Notes under the pieces: generated by a model
Told to the model about the DNA's origin: nothing
The model's input: only the letters and a program-made list of their open reading frames with translations
Databases searched by the model: none
Source of the DNA: an uncultured Clostridium sp.
Lineage (GTDB): Bacteria; Bacillota; Clostridia; Lachnospirales; Lachnospiraceae
Length of the DNA stretch: 11,139 bases
Direction of reading: 5' to 3'
NCBI GenBank assembly: GCA_900543885.1
Contig: UQTA01000090.1
Span: 1 to 11,139 of the forward strand
Shown here: positions 4,891 through 11,139 of the stretch, piece after piece
Layout: every line of letters begins with the position of its first letter
Numbering within the stretch: the stretch's first letter is position 1
Program-made: the position numbers and the translations under genes

Positions 4891-6375
4891 TTAGGCATCA
4901 GACCTTGAAAAAGCATTTTTCATAGAGGAACTAAGCTCAAACAGGACTTTATCCAGTGTACCTGCTGTTTCTTTCTTTAACATGGCTGCCATTTCTTCAT
5001 TGATCGTTTCACGTATCTTTTCTCTTTCCTCTGGGGAAGCCGCAGCTTTCTGGGCCTTATCACCTTTGCTGATCAGCTCATGAGCCTTGGAGCCAACTGC
5101 CAGACGGTAACGCTCAATGTAAATAGAAGTCTTTGCGTAAGCTGCATCTGCCATAGCAGCAAGCAGACGGCTGGACCAGTAAAAGTTTTCAGTAGAAACT
5201 TCTTTTGTGGTATTAGCTAAATACTCTGGTGTCTTTGATACCTGAGGATAAAAGGGCACAAGAACATTAAATGCATTGGAGGCAAATGCTATCCACTGGA
5301 CAACCTGAAATTCTTCCGGCATATAGGGGCGGATCTGGATCAGAGATAACAGATCTGTACGGTTAATACCGATTGCACGGTATTTATTGCGGTAGATTGG
5401 GTCAGAATGCTTTGCATATGGGTCATAAGGCGTTCCCTGAAAATGGGAGGACAACACATACTTTACATCTTCCACTGTGATCTTCTTCTCCGGCACCATG
5501 CACCATGGCAAGTCGTCAGACTCAGGTGTATAACTTGCGTCCTCTCCCTCCCATTTTTCAGTATGGGGATTAAAATAGCGAAAACCATACCAGGATCTTG
5601 GAGTATTGTATACATGGTCAGAATCTTCATGGCTTCCAAAGGCAGATCTTGGATCAAAAGAGCCATCCAATGAAAGATCCAGATGGTTTTCATCAATAAA
5701 ATCCTTCAGATCTGCAGAACACATATAATCCTTCTGTTCAAACAGGGCATCTTCCAGGTCAAATACATCCAGGCCAAACTGATTCGGCATCACAACGTAG
5801 CTGTCATCCGGCACTCTTCTGGCGATCCAGTGGTGTCCTCCAATGGTCTCCAACCACCAGATCTCATTTGCATCCTGGAATGCAATCCCATTTTTCTCAT
5901 AAGTTCCATACTGTTCTAACAGGCTTCCCAGACGCTTTACGCCTTCTCTTGCACTGTTTATATAAGGAAGGACCAGAACGACGATATCCTCTTCTCCAAT
6001 ACCACCGGGAACTTCTGCTTTTCCATCCTCTGCCGGCTGATACACTACCATAGGATCCGCTCCCAGAACACGTGGATTAGAAGTGATCGTTTCCGTTGCG
6101 GTCATTGCCACGTTTTTCTCATTGACACCGCAGGCAGCCCATATTCCCTGTCCCGGAATCGCATTAGGAGCAGCGCTGTATCCCATAGGATGCTCTGGCA
6201 GCGGGATCTCTACATGAGAGATCACAGACTTATATACTTTAGGCTGTTCCTCCGGATGGACGATCACATATTTTTTAGCTGTAAAATGATTTCCTCCGGC
6301 ATCATCATTTCTGGCGATCATAGTAGAACCGTCATAACTTGCTTTTTTTCCTACTAATATGGTTGTACATGGCAT
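4891..6375 (-). CDS. C69-family dipeptidase (PepD-like)
   Basis: This 494-residue protein belongs to peptidase family C69, whose members hydrolyse a broad range of dipeptides using an N-terminal nucleophile cysteine. The start reads MPCTTILVGKKASYDGSTM, followed by ARNDD. The cysteine at position 3 is the expected nucleophile, and the CTTILVGKKAS-DGSTMIAR block is the family signature. Other supports are IWWLETIGGHHWIARRVPDD and VVMPNQFGL in the middle. The length is typical. A start 13 codons upstream (6414) is open, but AGGAGG at 6390-6385 lies nine bases before the 6375 ATG, and the shorter form leaves no long tail before the catalytic Cys. No signal peptide is seen, so it is likely cytoplasmic. 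It lies 69 bases after the ABC ATPase gene without an intervening terminator and could be the last gene of that operon. Confidence 0.9.
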   Translation of the reverse strand: MPCTTILVGKKASYDGSTMIARNDDAGGNHFTAKKYVIVHPEEQPKVYKSVISHVEIPLPEHPMGYSAAPNAIPGQGIWAACGVNEKNVAMTATETITSNPRVLGADPMVVYQPAEDGKAEVPGGIGEEDIVVLVLPYINSAREGVKRLGSLLEQYGTYEKNGIAFQDANEIWWLETIGGHHWIARRVPDDSYVVMPNQFGLDVFDLEDALFEQKDYMCSADLKDFIDENHLDLSLDGSFDPRSAFGSHEDSDHVYNTPRSWYGFRYFNPHTEKWEGEDASYTPESDDLPWCMVPEKKITVEDVKYVLSSHFQGTPYDPYAKHSDPIYRNKYRAIGINRTDLLSLIQIRPYMPEEFQVVQWIAFASNAFNVLVPFYPQVSKTPEYLANTTKEVSTENFYWSSRLLAAMADAAYAKTSIYIERYRLAVGSKAHELISKGDKAQKAAASPEEREKIRETINEEMAAMLKKETAGTLDKVLFELSSSMKNAFSRSDA

Positions 6376-6384
6376 AATTTTATT

Positions 6385-6390
6385 CCTCCT
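6385..6390 (-). promoter_or_regulatory. Ribosome binding site that sets the C69 dipeptidase start at 6375
   Basis: A perfect AGGAGG (6390-6385) lies nine bases before ATG 6375-6373. The longer open frame to 6414 would put this site inside the coding region, and the nucleophile Cys would then be residue 16. Confidence 0.8.
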
Positions 6391-6444
6391 ATATGTTACA
6401 ATATACTCCCGCAATCTTTCTGTACTTGCTTTTTCAGGCGTATA

Positions 6445-7554
6445 TTATATAATTTTATCCATATTTCGGCCTATTTCTGCTAACTGCCTGCATTTTTCCT
6501 GAAAACTTCCAAAGTTTTTCACACAACAGATCACTTTTTCACACTGAGACAATACCTTTAACGCCCTGTCAAACGTTTCTTCCGAAACCGGCTCAAAGGC
6601 TTTTTCCCCGATCACCACAGAAGCAAGGGCCTCTGCCACCGGATATTCCCGGTCATTCTCCCAGAGAATACCGACTGCAAAAGGGATCCCTTCTTTTTGC
6701 AGCTTTCTGTATACAGGAATACCTGTACCATTTCCGCCGATCACAAATACCTTTGGCTTACCTTTTACAGCCTCAAGTTCTACACTGCCGTAGTCAGTGA
6801 GATAACTGCCCTTTTCAATCTGAAACAGCTCTTTAATATAATCTCCGCTGAAAATTTCTTCCGGAGTACCAAAACGGCCGATGGCATTATCCCCGTTTAC
6901 GCAGATCACATAGTCTGATATCTTCTGGGCCAGATCCAGCTCATGAAGGGACATAAGAACTGCCACCTTCTTTTCACGTACCATGTTTTTAAGGATATAA
7001 AGCAGCTCCAGTTTATGACGGATATCCAGGAATGCGGTTGGCTCATCCAGTACAATAACCTGCGGCTCCTGGCAGATGGCTCTTGCAAGAAGGACTCTCT
7101 GTCTCTGGCCGTCACTGACTGCCTCAAAATCCCGTTCTGCCAGATCCAGTCCCTGGACCAGCTTTAAAGAATCATGTACCACCTGCCAGTCTTTTTCCAT
7201 AAGGATACCCATTTTCCCTGTATAAGGATAGCGTCCCATACTGACTACTTCTTCACAGGTCATCCGTTCTGTTTGCATCCGACCAGTCATCATCACTGAC
7301 ATTCGAAGGGCTCTGTCTTTTTCCTTCATGGCCTCCATGGATGTTCCATCAAGCCACACTGCCCCTTTTACCAGCTTCAGCTGACCAATAATACTCTTTA
7401 ATATGGTTGATTTACCGGCTCCGTTTGGGCCGATCAGTGTCAGTATCTCTCCCCGGTTTACATGAAGATTTATCTCTTCGATCAATGGCTGTTTTCCATA
7501 ACCTACGCTTATATTTTCAGTATAAATATAAGGATCACGTCTTCCTTCCGCCAT
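6445..7554 (-). CDS. ABC transporter ATPase, FecE/BtuD type, with a C-terminal extension
   Basis: A 369-residue ATPase that would power import through the neighbouring FecCD-type permease at the inner face of the membrane. It shows Walker A GPNGAGKST (42-50), a signature region AVSDGQRQR (145-153, SDGQ instead of the usual SGGQ), Walker B VIVLDEP (166-172), a D-loop FLD (175-177) and the switch His in SLHELDLA (202-209). Where FecE/HmuV-type ATPases have a Q-loop glutamine, this protein reads VMMTGRM, so Thr90 seems to replace it. The ATPase domain ends near residue 255. About 110 further residues (KPKVFVIGGNGTGIPVYRKL onward) form an extra alpha/beta domain with a glycine loop like a nucleotide-binding fold. 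The ATG follows the permease stop by four bases with GAGGATAG as ribosome site, indicating tight coupling. Confidence 0.9.
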   Translation of the reverse strand: MAEGRRDPYIYTENISVGYGKQPLIEEINLHVNRGEILTLIGPNGAGKSTILKSIIGQLKLVKGAVWLDGTSMEAMKEKDRALRMSVMMTGRMQTERMTCEEVVSMGRYPYTGKMGILMEKDWQVVHDSLKLVQGLDLAERDFEAVSDGQRQRVLLARAICQEPQVIVLDEPTAFLDIRHKLELLYILKNMVREKKVAVLMSLHELDLAQKISDYVICVNGDNAIGRFGTPEEIFSGDYIKELFQIEKGSYLTDYGSVELEAVKGKPKVFVIGGNGTGIPVYRKLQKEGIPFAVGILWENDREYPVAEALASVVIGEKAFEPVSEETFDRALKVLSQCEKVICCVKNFGSFQEKCRQLAEIGRNMDKII

Positions 7555-7558
7555 TTTT

Positions 7559-8599
7559 CTATCCTCTTCTTCCTTTGTTCTTTACCATCATATAAATAAC
7601 AACCGGCGCTCCAAATACTGCTGTTACTGTGCTTATGCTTAATTCCACCGGGGAAAACAATGTTCTTGCAAGCCGGTCACAGAAACTTACAAATACTGCC
7701 CCGCCTAAAAAGCAGGCCGGGATCATTATAATAGGTTTTGTTGTCTTAAACAGGCTCTTTACCAGCTGAGGAACCGCGATCCCCACAAAAGAAACCGGAC
7801 CTGCAAAAGCAGTGACACAGGCTGAAAGGATACTGGAAACCAGGATAAGCGCCAGCCTGAATGCTTTTATATTCACTCCCATACTGGCTGCGTACACTTC
7901 TCCCAGCTGATAAGCTCCTGCAGGTTTTGCCAGAAAGACGGCACAGACCATGCATAAGAAGATCATCACTGCCATAACGGAAATATTGTCCCAGGTAATG
8001 CCGGAAAAACTGCCCAAAGACCAGTTATGGAGATTGATAATGTTAGAATCATCTGCAAAGGTAACTGCCAGATCCGTAACTGCCGAACAGATATAACTGA
8101 CCATAATGCCGCAGATCACTAAAATCGACATGTTATTTACTTTATTAGAAATAAGGATCACAAATCCCATAGAAAGCATCGCACCTGCAAAAGCGGCCAG
8201 GATCAGCACAACAGAACCTGCCATCATGCCTTTTCCAAGCAAAAAGATCATCACCAGTGCGGTTGCAAGCTTCGCCCCTGAAGAGATCCCCAGCACAAAC
8301 GGTCCCGCTATGGGGTTTGCAAAAAAGGTCTGGAGGAGAAAGCCTGAAACAGACAGCGCACCGCCTAAAAGCATTGACGCCAGCACTCTTGGAAAACGAA
8401 TGTCCCAGAGGATCCTTGACTGACTGCTCTCACCTGGCCCCTTGAACAGCAAGGAAAGCACCTCGCCAGGTTTTACATTGACACTTCCAGAATAAATATT
8501 CCAAAAAAACAGCAGGAATAATGCCAGGAGCAGAAGTAAAAAACCTTCTGGTACATGAGCCCGTCTTTTTTTTATTCCAGATGTTTCTCTGTTTTTCAA
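7559..8599 (-). CDS. FecCD/BtuC-family permease of an iron-complex or corrinoid ABC importer
   Basis: A 346-residue multi-spanning permease that would form the homodimeric channel of a type II importer. Diagnostic blocks are DIRFPRVLASMLLGG, SGFLLQTFFANPIAGP followed by LGISSGA (about residues 85-109), and GPVSFVGIAVPQLVK near the C-terminus. In the last block the usual PH-x-x-R is PQ-x-x-K. The initiation codon is taken as TTG at 8599-8597, because AAAGGAGG (8616-8609) lies nine bases upstream. The longer frame from TTG 8644 would place that site inside the coding region and has no site of its own. The N-terminus is then KNRETSGIKKRR, a positively charged cytoplasmic stretch before the first helix. 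It lies 70 bases after the binding-protein gene and four before the ATPase. Confidence 0.92.
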   Translation of the reverse strand: MKNRETSGIKKRRAHVPEGFLLLLLALFLLFFWNIYSGSVNVKPGEVLSLLFKGPGESSQSRILWDIRFPRVLASMLLGGALSVSGFLLQTFFANPIAGPFVLGISSGAKLATALVMIFLLGKGMMAGSVVLILAAFAGAMLSMGFVILISNKVNNMSILVICGIMVSYICSAVTDLAVTFADDSNIINLHNWSLGSFSGITWDNISVMAVMIFLCMVCAVFLAKPAGAYQLGEVYAASMGVNIKAFRLALILVSSILSACVTAFAGPVSFVGIAVPQLVKSLFKTTKPIIMIPACFLGGAVFVSFCDRLARTLFSPVELSISTVTAVFGAPVVIYMMVKNKGRRG

Positions 8600-8608
8600 T
8601 CCTGTGAT

Positions 8609-8616
8609 CCTCCTTT
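8609..8616 (-). promoter_or_regulatory. Ribosome binding site that sets a TTG start for the permease
   Basis: AAAGGAGG (8616-8609) lies nine bases before TTG 8599-8597. No ATG or GTG in this frame is better placed. Confidence 0.75.
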
Positions 8617-8669
8617 CAGTGAAAACACTTTTTTCTAAATACAACCTTTACATAGTTCCAAAAGTACAT

Positions 8670-9944
8670 TTATCTCAATGGATGAATATAATGCATCTGT
8701 CCTGAATCCGGTTCTTCTTCTGTAAGCATCCTGTGGATATCCTGTATCATGCTTCCAAGTCCCATGGTCTCCTGGAACAGATTCTTTCCTGTGCACCATA
8801 CATGCCCCTCTTTTACCGCTTTAAAATCTGCAAGCAGCGGGCTCTTTGCCAGAAGCTCACTAAGGGATTCCAGTTCCCCGTCTATGGTGCTGTTATAAAT
8901 AATATAATCAGCATCTTTCGCCTGGGTATAGAAAGCTTCCATTTCCATATTCATGGTGGAAAGTGCATTTTCCTCTTCTTTTCCTGTGTTCTGGGGAATA
9001 TAAGTTCCGCCTGCCATAGCGATCATCTTAGCCACATAATCTCCCGGCTTTCGCACATTGGCACTGCCTTTGGAAGTGATATAGAAAAAGGCAACTGTCT
9101 TTCCGGTTTCCTGTTGATTCTTCACATTTTTCAGATTTTCCATTTCCTTGAAAAACAGGCTTTTGGCCAACTCCTCTTTTCCTGTAAGAACACCATATAA
9201 TTTGATCCATTCCATACGTCCTAATGGATCTGCCTCATAGCTGGAACGCTCTACTAATACCGGCACGCCCAGATTTTCCAGCTGCTCTTTTACCTGAGGG
9301 CAATGATAGATCATGGTAGATTCAATGGCAAGAGAACAGGACTTCTCAACGATCCGCTCATAATCCGGTGCACTGTATTTCCCTGCGTACTCCATTTTTC
9401 CTTCTTCCAGGGCCTTTTTCGGCTCTTCTAAATACCAGCCAGAGCTGTCTGTACCAGAAAGTGTGATCTGATCCACTGCATCCAGATGGCAGAAAAAGTC
9501 CATGGCAGAGGTCGCCGCCAGATACATATTATTTAAAGGTCGTAAAAGCGGTGTAATATCTTCCGGAAGATTTTCCGGTACCGGTTCATTTTCCGGCACT
9601 ACCAGAAATTTTTCATCTTCTCCAATTGTGATCAGGGCATATTCTTCTTCCCCATAATAGGTAACAGAAAACTGGTCTGCGTACTCTAAAGGAAGAGTAT
9701 CCCTGGATACCAGATCCGTCCAGGATACTGCATTCTCTTTTGGACTATCTGTTTTTTCAGCATCCGTTCCTGTATTTTGTGTTTTCCCAGTATCTTCTGT
9801 GTTTTCTAGCTTATCTGCATTTTTACCAGTTTCTGACGCCTGTCCGCATCCGGCACACATACTTAGAAGCAGTACTGCCGCAGCTGTCAAAAAAGCACTT
9901 TGAAAATGTTTCTTTTTGATCCATTTTTTCATATTCATTTCCAT
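8670..9944 (-). CDS. Substrate-binding lipoprotein of the ABC importer (FecB/BtuF type)
   Basis: This 424-residue lipoprotein would capture the ligand outside the membrane and deliver it to the adjacent permease. A basic N-terminus (KKWIKKK) and a hydrophobic core lead to a cysteine-containing lipobox (LLSMCAGC); Cys33 after AG is the likelier lipidation site, with Cys30 the alternative. Residues 34-75 are a Thr/Glu/Lys-rich flexible linker. From about residue 130 the two-lobed class III binding-protein fold follows, with PLNNMYLAATSAMDFFCHLDAVDQI early and AGGTYIPQN, DADYIIYN and DFKAVKEGHVWC late, as in PF01497-type proteins. The initiating ATG has GAGG 13 bases upstream, somewhat far, overlapping the end of the preceding gene. 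Ligand class (ferric chelate, haem or corrinoid) is inferred from family and neighbours only. Confidence 0.88.
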   Translation of the reverse strand: MEMNMKKWIKKKHFQSAFLTAAAVLLLSMCAGCGQASETGKNADKLENTEDTGKTQNTGTDAEKTDSPKENAVSWTDLVSRDTLPLEYADQFSVTYYGEEEYALITIGEDEKFLVVPENEPVPENLPEDITPLLRPLNNMYLAATSAMDFFCHLDAVDQITLSGTDSSGWYLEEPKKALEEGKMEYAGKYSAPDYERIVEKSCSLAIESTMIYHCPQVKEQLENLGVPVLVERSSYEADPLGRMEWIKLYGVLTGKEELAKSLFFKEMENLKNVKNQQETGKTVAFFYITSKGSANVRKPGDYVAKMIAMAGGTYIPQNTGKEEENALSTMNMEMEAFYTQAKDADYIIYNSTIDGELESLSELLAKSPLLADFKAVKEGHVWCTGKNLFQETMGLGSMIQDIHRMLTEEEPDSGQMHYIHPLR

Positions 9945-9961
9945 TATCTAAAACTGACCTC

Positions 9962-10921
9962 TTACTCAGGCTTAATACTTTCAGAGTCAAAAGTCAGTGT
10001 ATATTCAATCTCATGAGGTGTGCTCATGGCGATGGTATCTGCGATCACCTTCTGCTTATAGTCAAATACAGTAACCGGGATCTCAAATGCAGAATTTCCT
10101 TCTGTATTCACAGGTTCGTATTTTTCTTTCTCTACTTTCATGTAGTCATAATTAGGACTTCCCCAGGTGATCGTTGCTGTTGCCTGACCATTTTCAATCT
10201 TCAATGGAGTGGGAGATTCCACAGTCGTGCGTCCGGAACCGCCTTCTAATTTTACTTCTACCATATAGTCTCCATCTTCCAGTCCCAGGCTTTCTACTGT
10301 TTTCGTATTTCCCTCTTTATAGGCATCTGCCGGAAGAGAATCTGCACGTACTACCAAAGTGCGGTCATACCAGGTTTCTTTCTTTTTACTGTAAGCAGCA
10401 CAGTCAATTCCCTTATCTAAAGCTTCCACCGGGATTTCAAATACATTTTTTCCATCCGGGCTTTCTTCTGCCTGAATATAATCTGCTTCATCGGCTTTTG
10501 CAGCCGCCTCTCCGGTTCCCATAAATACCTTCCCATAGCCGGAACCGCTTAAGGTCAGACGGGCCTTCATCTTTCCATCTGCTGCTGTCAGCTTTGCTTC
10601 TGTAATATGAAACATATTGGAGCTGGAATCTACCTGAACATCATACTCCCCGTCTTTTATCTCATCAGCGCTTACCGGCGTCATGCCTTCTTCTACCACC
10701 TGCACCGTGGGAGCTGTCTCTTTTTCTGTTTCACTGTTTTCAGATGCTTCTGCATCTTCTTTTCCTTCCTCACTGCCTGCTGTCTCCGTTCCTTGATCAG
10801 CCTCTGTCTGCTCCTTTACAGTCTGAGAAGCCGCTGCACTGTCTGCTTTCTGTCCGCAGCCTGAAGACAGTCCCACTAAGCCGATCACTCCGGCACATAC
10901 TATATATTTTCTTATTTTCAT
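9962..10921 (-). CDS. Lipoprotein with two tandem NEAT-like domains, first gene of the importer cluster
   Basis: A 319-residue exported lipoprotein. The signal sequence MKIRKYIVCAGVIGLVGL ends in SSGC, so Cys22 is probably lipidated. A long acidic Glu/Ser/Thr linker (about 25-85) follows. Two copies of one beta-rich domain fill the rest. Copy 1 (about 88-196) opens with DGEYDVQV, contains FEIPVEALD and ends in WYDRTLVVRADS. Copy 2 (about 214-315) opens with DGDYMVEV, contains FEIPVTVFD and ends in PHEIEYTLTFDS. The layout (DGxYxVxV start, central FEIPV, tyrosine-containing final strand) resembles NEAT domains, which bind haem or hand it on; this is a resemblance by eye. It lies 17 bases before the binding-protein gene, so a surface ligand-handling role is likely. 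The start is ATG 10921 with AAAGGTG upstream; the open frame extends to TTG 10945. Confidence 0.75.
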   Translation of the reverse strand: MKIRKYIVCAGVIGLVGLSSGCGQKADSAAASQTVKEQTEADQGTETAGSEEGKEDAEASENSETEKETAPTVQVVEEGMTPVSADEIKDGEYDVQVDSSSNMFHITEAKLTAADGKMKARLTLSGSGYGKVFMGTGEAAAKADEADYIQAEESPDGKNVFEIPVEALDKGIDCAAYSKKKETWYDRTLVVRADSLPADAYKEGNTKTVESLGLEDGDYMVEVKLEGGSGRTTVESPTPLKIENGQATATITWGSPNYDYMKVEKEKYEPVNTEGNSAFEIPVTVFDYKQKVIADTIAMSTPHEIEYTLTFDSESIKPE

Positions 10922-11012
10922 CTTTTTCACCTTTTTCTCTGTCAATCAAATGCATACTTATGGTACATCAAAACTGCTGCCCTTCAGCCTTGCATCTTAA
11001 AAATTGTTATAG
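10922..11012. other. Short stretch between the intron and the transport operon
   Basis: About 90 bases separate the intron's 3' end from the lipoprotein ATG. Apart from the ribosome binding site, I see no convincing promoter, terminator, Fur-like operator or cobalamin riboswitch here on the minus strand. The operon is probably transcribed from beyond the intron, or from a weak promoter I cannot recognise. Confidence 0.4.
10928..10934 (-). promoter_or_regulatory. Ribosome binding site that sets the lipoprotein start at 10921
   Basis: AAAGGTG (10934-10928) is suitably spaced before ATG 10921-10919. The upstream TTG at 10945 has no such site. Confidence 0.55.
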
Positions 11013-11056
11013 ATCGAGTAGGAGGCTAATCATTAGTTGATTAGCCGACCTCTCAC

Positions 11057-11090
11057 ACCACCGTGCGTACCGTTCGGTACACGGCGGTTC
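11057..11090 (-). ncRNA. Group II intron domain V
   Basis: A 34-base hairpin with the size, two-base bulge and four-base terminal loop of the catalytic domain V. It begins GAACCGCC on the minus strand and is followed two bases later by domain VI. This is the most conserved part of group II introns and the basis for recognising the element. Confidence 0.85.
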
Positions 11091-11097
11091 AATCAAC

Positions 11098-11139
11098 TTA
11101 ACATTTAACAAACCTCTCGGTATAGTAGTCATACATTGA
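11098..11139 (-). CDS. Probable C-terminal end of the intron-encoded reverse transcriptase/maturase
   Basis: A minus-strand frame runs from the window edge to TAA 11100-11098 and encodes SMYDYYTERFVKC. It ends eight bases before domain V. Intron-encoded proteins of bacterial group II introns are normally encoded in domain IV, upstream of domain V, so position and strand fit. Thirteen residues are too few to prove the family; the call rests on the intron context. Confidence 0.5.
   Translation of the reverse strand, partial: SMYDYYTERFVKC

Larger units (their letters stand above)
11013..11139 (-). mobile_element. 3' end of a group II intron (domains V and VI)
   Basis: On the minus strand, a 34-nt domain V occupies 11090-11057. 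It has a nine-pair lower stem (ACCGCCGTG with CACGGTGGT, one wobble), a two-base CG bulge, a four-pair upper stem (TACC/GGTA) and a GAAC loop. After two bases, domain VI follows: GAGAGG (11054-11049) pairs with CCTACTC (11022-11016), leaving one bulged A (11019), and GGCTAATC/GATTAGCC (11046-11039, 11031-11024) form the upper stem. The bulged A is seven bases from the 3' end ...CTCGAT (11013), as expected for the branch-point adenosine, and the intron ends in AT, fitting the AY rule. The rest of the intron lies beyond the right edge. Confidence 0.88.

Noticed and set aside
8733..9200. Open frame of 155 codons on the plus strand within the binding-protein gene
   Set aside because: Antisense to a well-supported lipoprotein gene, with no ribosome site or recognisable motif.
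10922..11012. Cobalamin riboswitch or Fur box in front of the importer operon
   Set aside because: The 90-bp gap is too short for a cobalamin riboswitch and shows no B12-box-like or Fur-like palindrome, so it gives no clue to the ligand.
1..11139. CRISPR array, tRNA or rRNA genes, prophage or defence genes
   Set aside because: No regularly spaced repeats, tRNA-like cloverleaf or recognised phage or defence proteins were seen. The only mobile element evident is the intron end at the right edge.

Overview
The window looks like chromosomal DNA from an anaerobic, moderately AT-rich Firmicute, most likely a Lachnospiraceae-type Clostridium relative. The indications are strong AGGAGG-type ribosome binding sites, a Ctc-type L25, citrate lyase genes, a C69 dipeptidase, a YczE-like membrane protein and an iron-complex ABC cassette. 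No species can be named from the sequence alone.

Layout. Positions 1-546 (minus) hold the start of a citrate lyase operon: citD, then citE, joined by a 4-base ATGA overlap; citE runs off the left edge. A shared AT-rich intergenic stretch (547-891) carries a promoter for citD (minus) and one for the L25 gene (plus). The L25 leader contains two mutually exclusive hairpins. rplY (892-1500) ends at a strong bidirectional terminator. That terminator also serves a convergent two-gene minus-strand operon: a secreted protein with cell-wall-binding repeats and a DUF1266-like domain (2563-3465), then a Gfo/Idh/MocA oxidoreductase (1569-2552).

Positions 3484-4110 hold a second promoter-rich stretch. 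It includes a tandem 22-bp direct repeat, a plus-strand promoter, and a remnant of a GltD/PreT-like FAD- and NADPH-dependent flavoprotein gene that keeps only its N-terminal ~95 codons and lacks a usable start. The remnant runs into an intrinsic terminator whose left arm overlaps the predicted transcription start of a near-consensus promoter for the next gene, a YczE/YitT-like membrane protein (4117-4770). A long hairpin separates that gene from the right-hand block.

Positions 4891-10921 (minus) hold five genes in one direction, to be read from right to left. They encode a lipoprotein with two copies of a beta-rich, NEAT-like domain; a class III (FecB/BtuF-type) substrate-binding lipoprotein; a FecCD/BtuC-type permease; an ATPase with an unusual C-terminal extension; and a C69-family dipeptidase. 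The first four sit 4 to ~70 bases apart and form an import system for an iron complex, haem or corrinoid. The exact ligand cannot be read from the sequence. The dipeptidase follows 69 bases later with its own strong ribosome binding site and may be co-transcribed.

The right edge (11013-11139, minus) is the 3' end of a group II intron: the last codons of a probable intron-encoded protein, a 34-nt domain V, and a domain VI with the branch-point A seven bases from the 3' splice site. The intron sits only ~90 bases upstream of the transport operon, and no convincing promoter lies between them.

Four start codons were moved to internal positions on the basis of ribosome binding sites (3465, 6375, 8599 and 10921).
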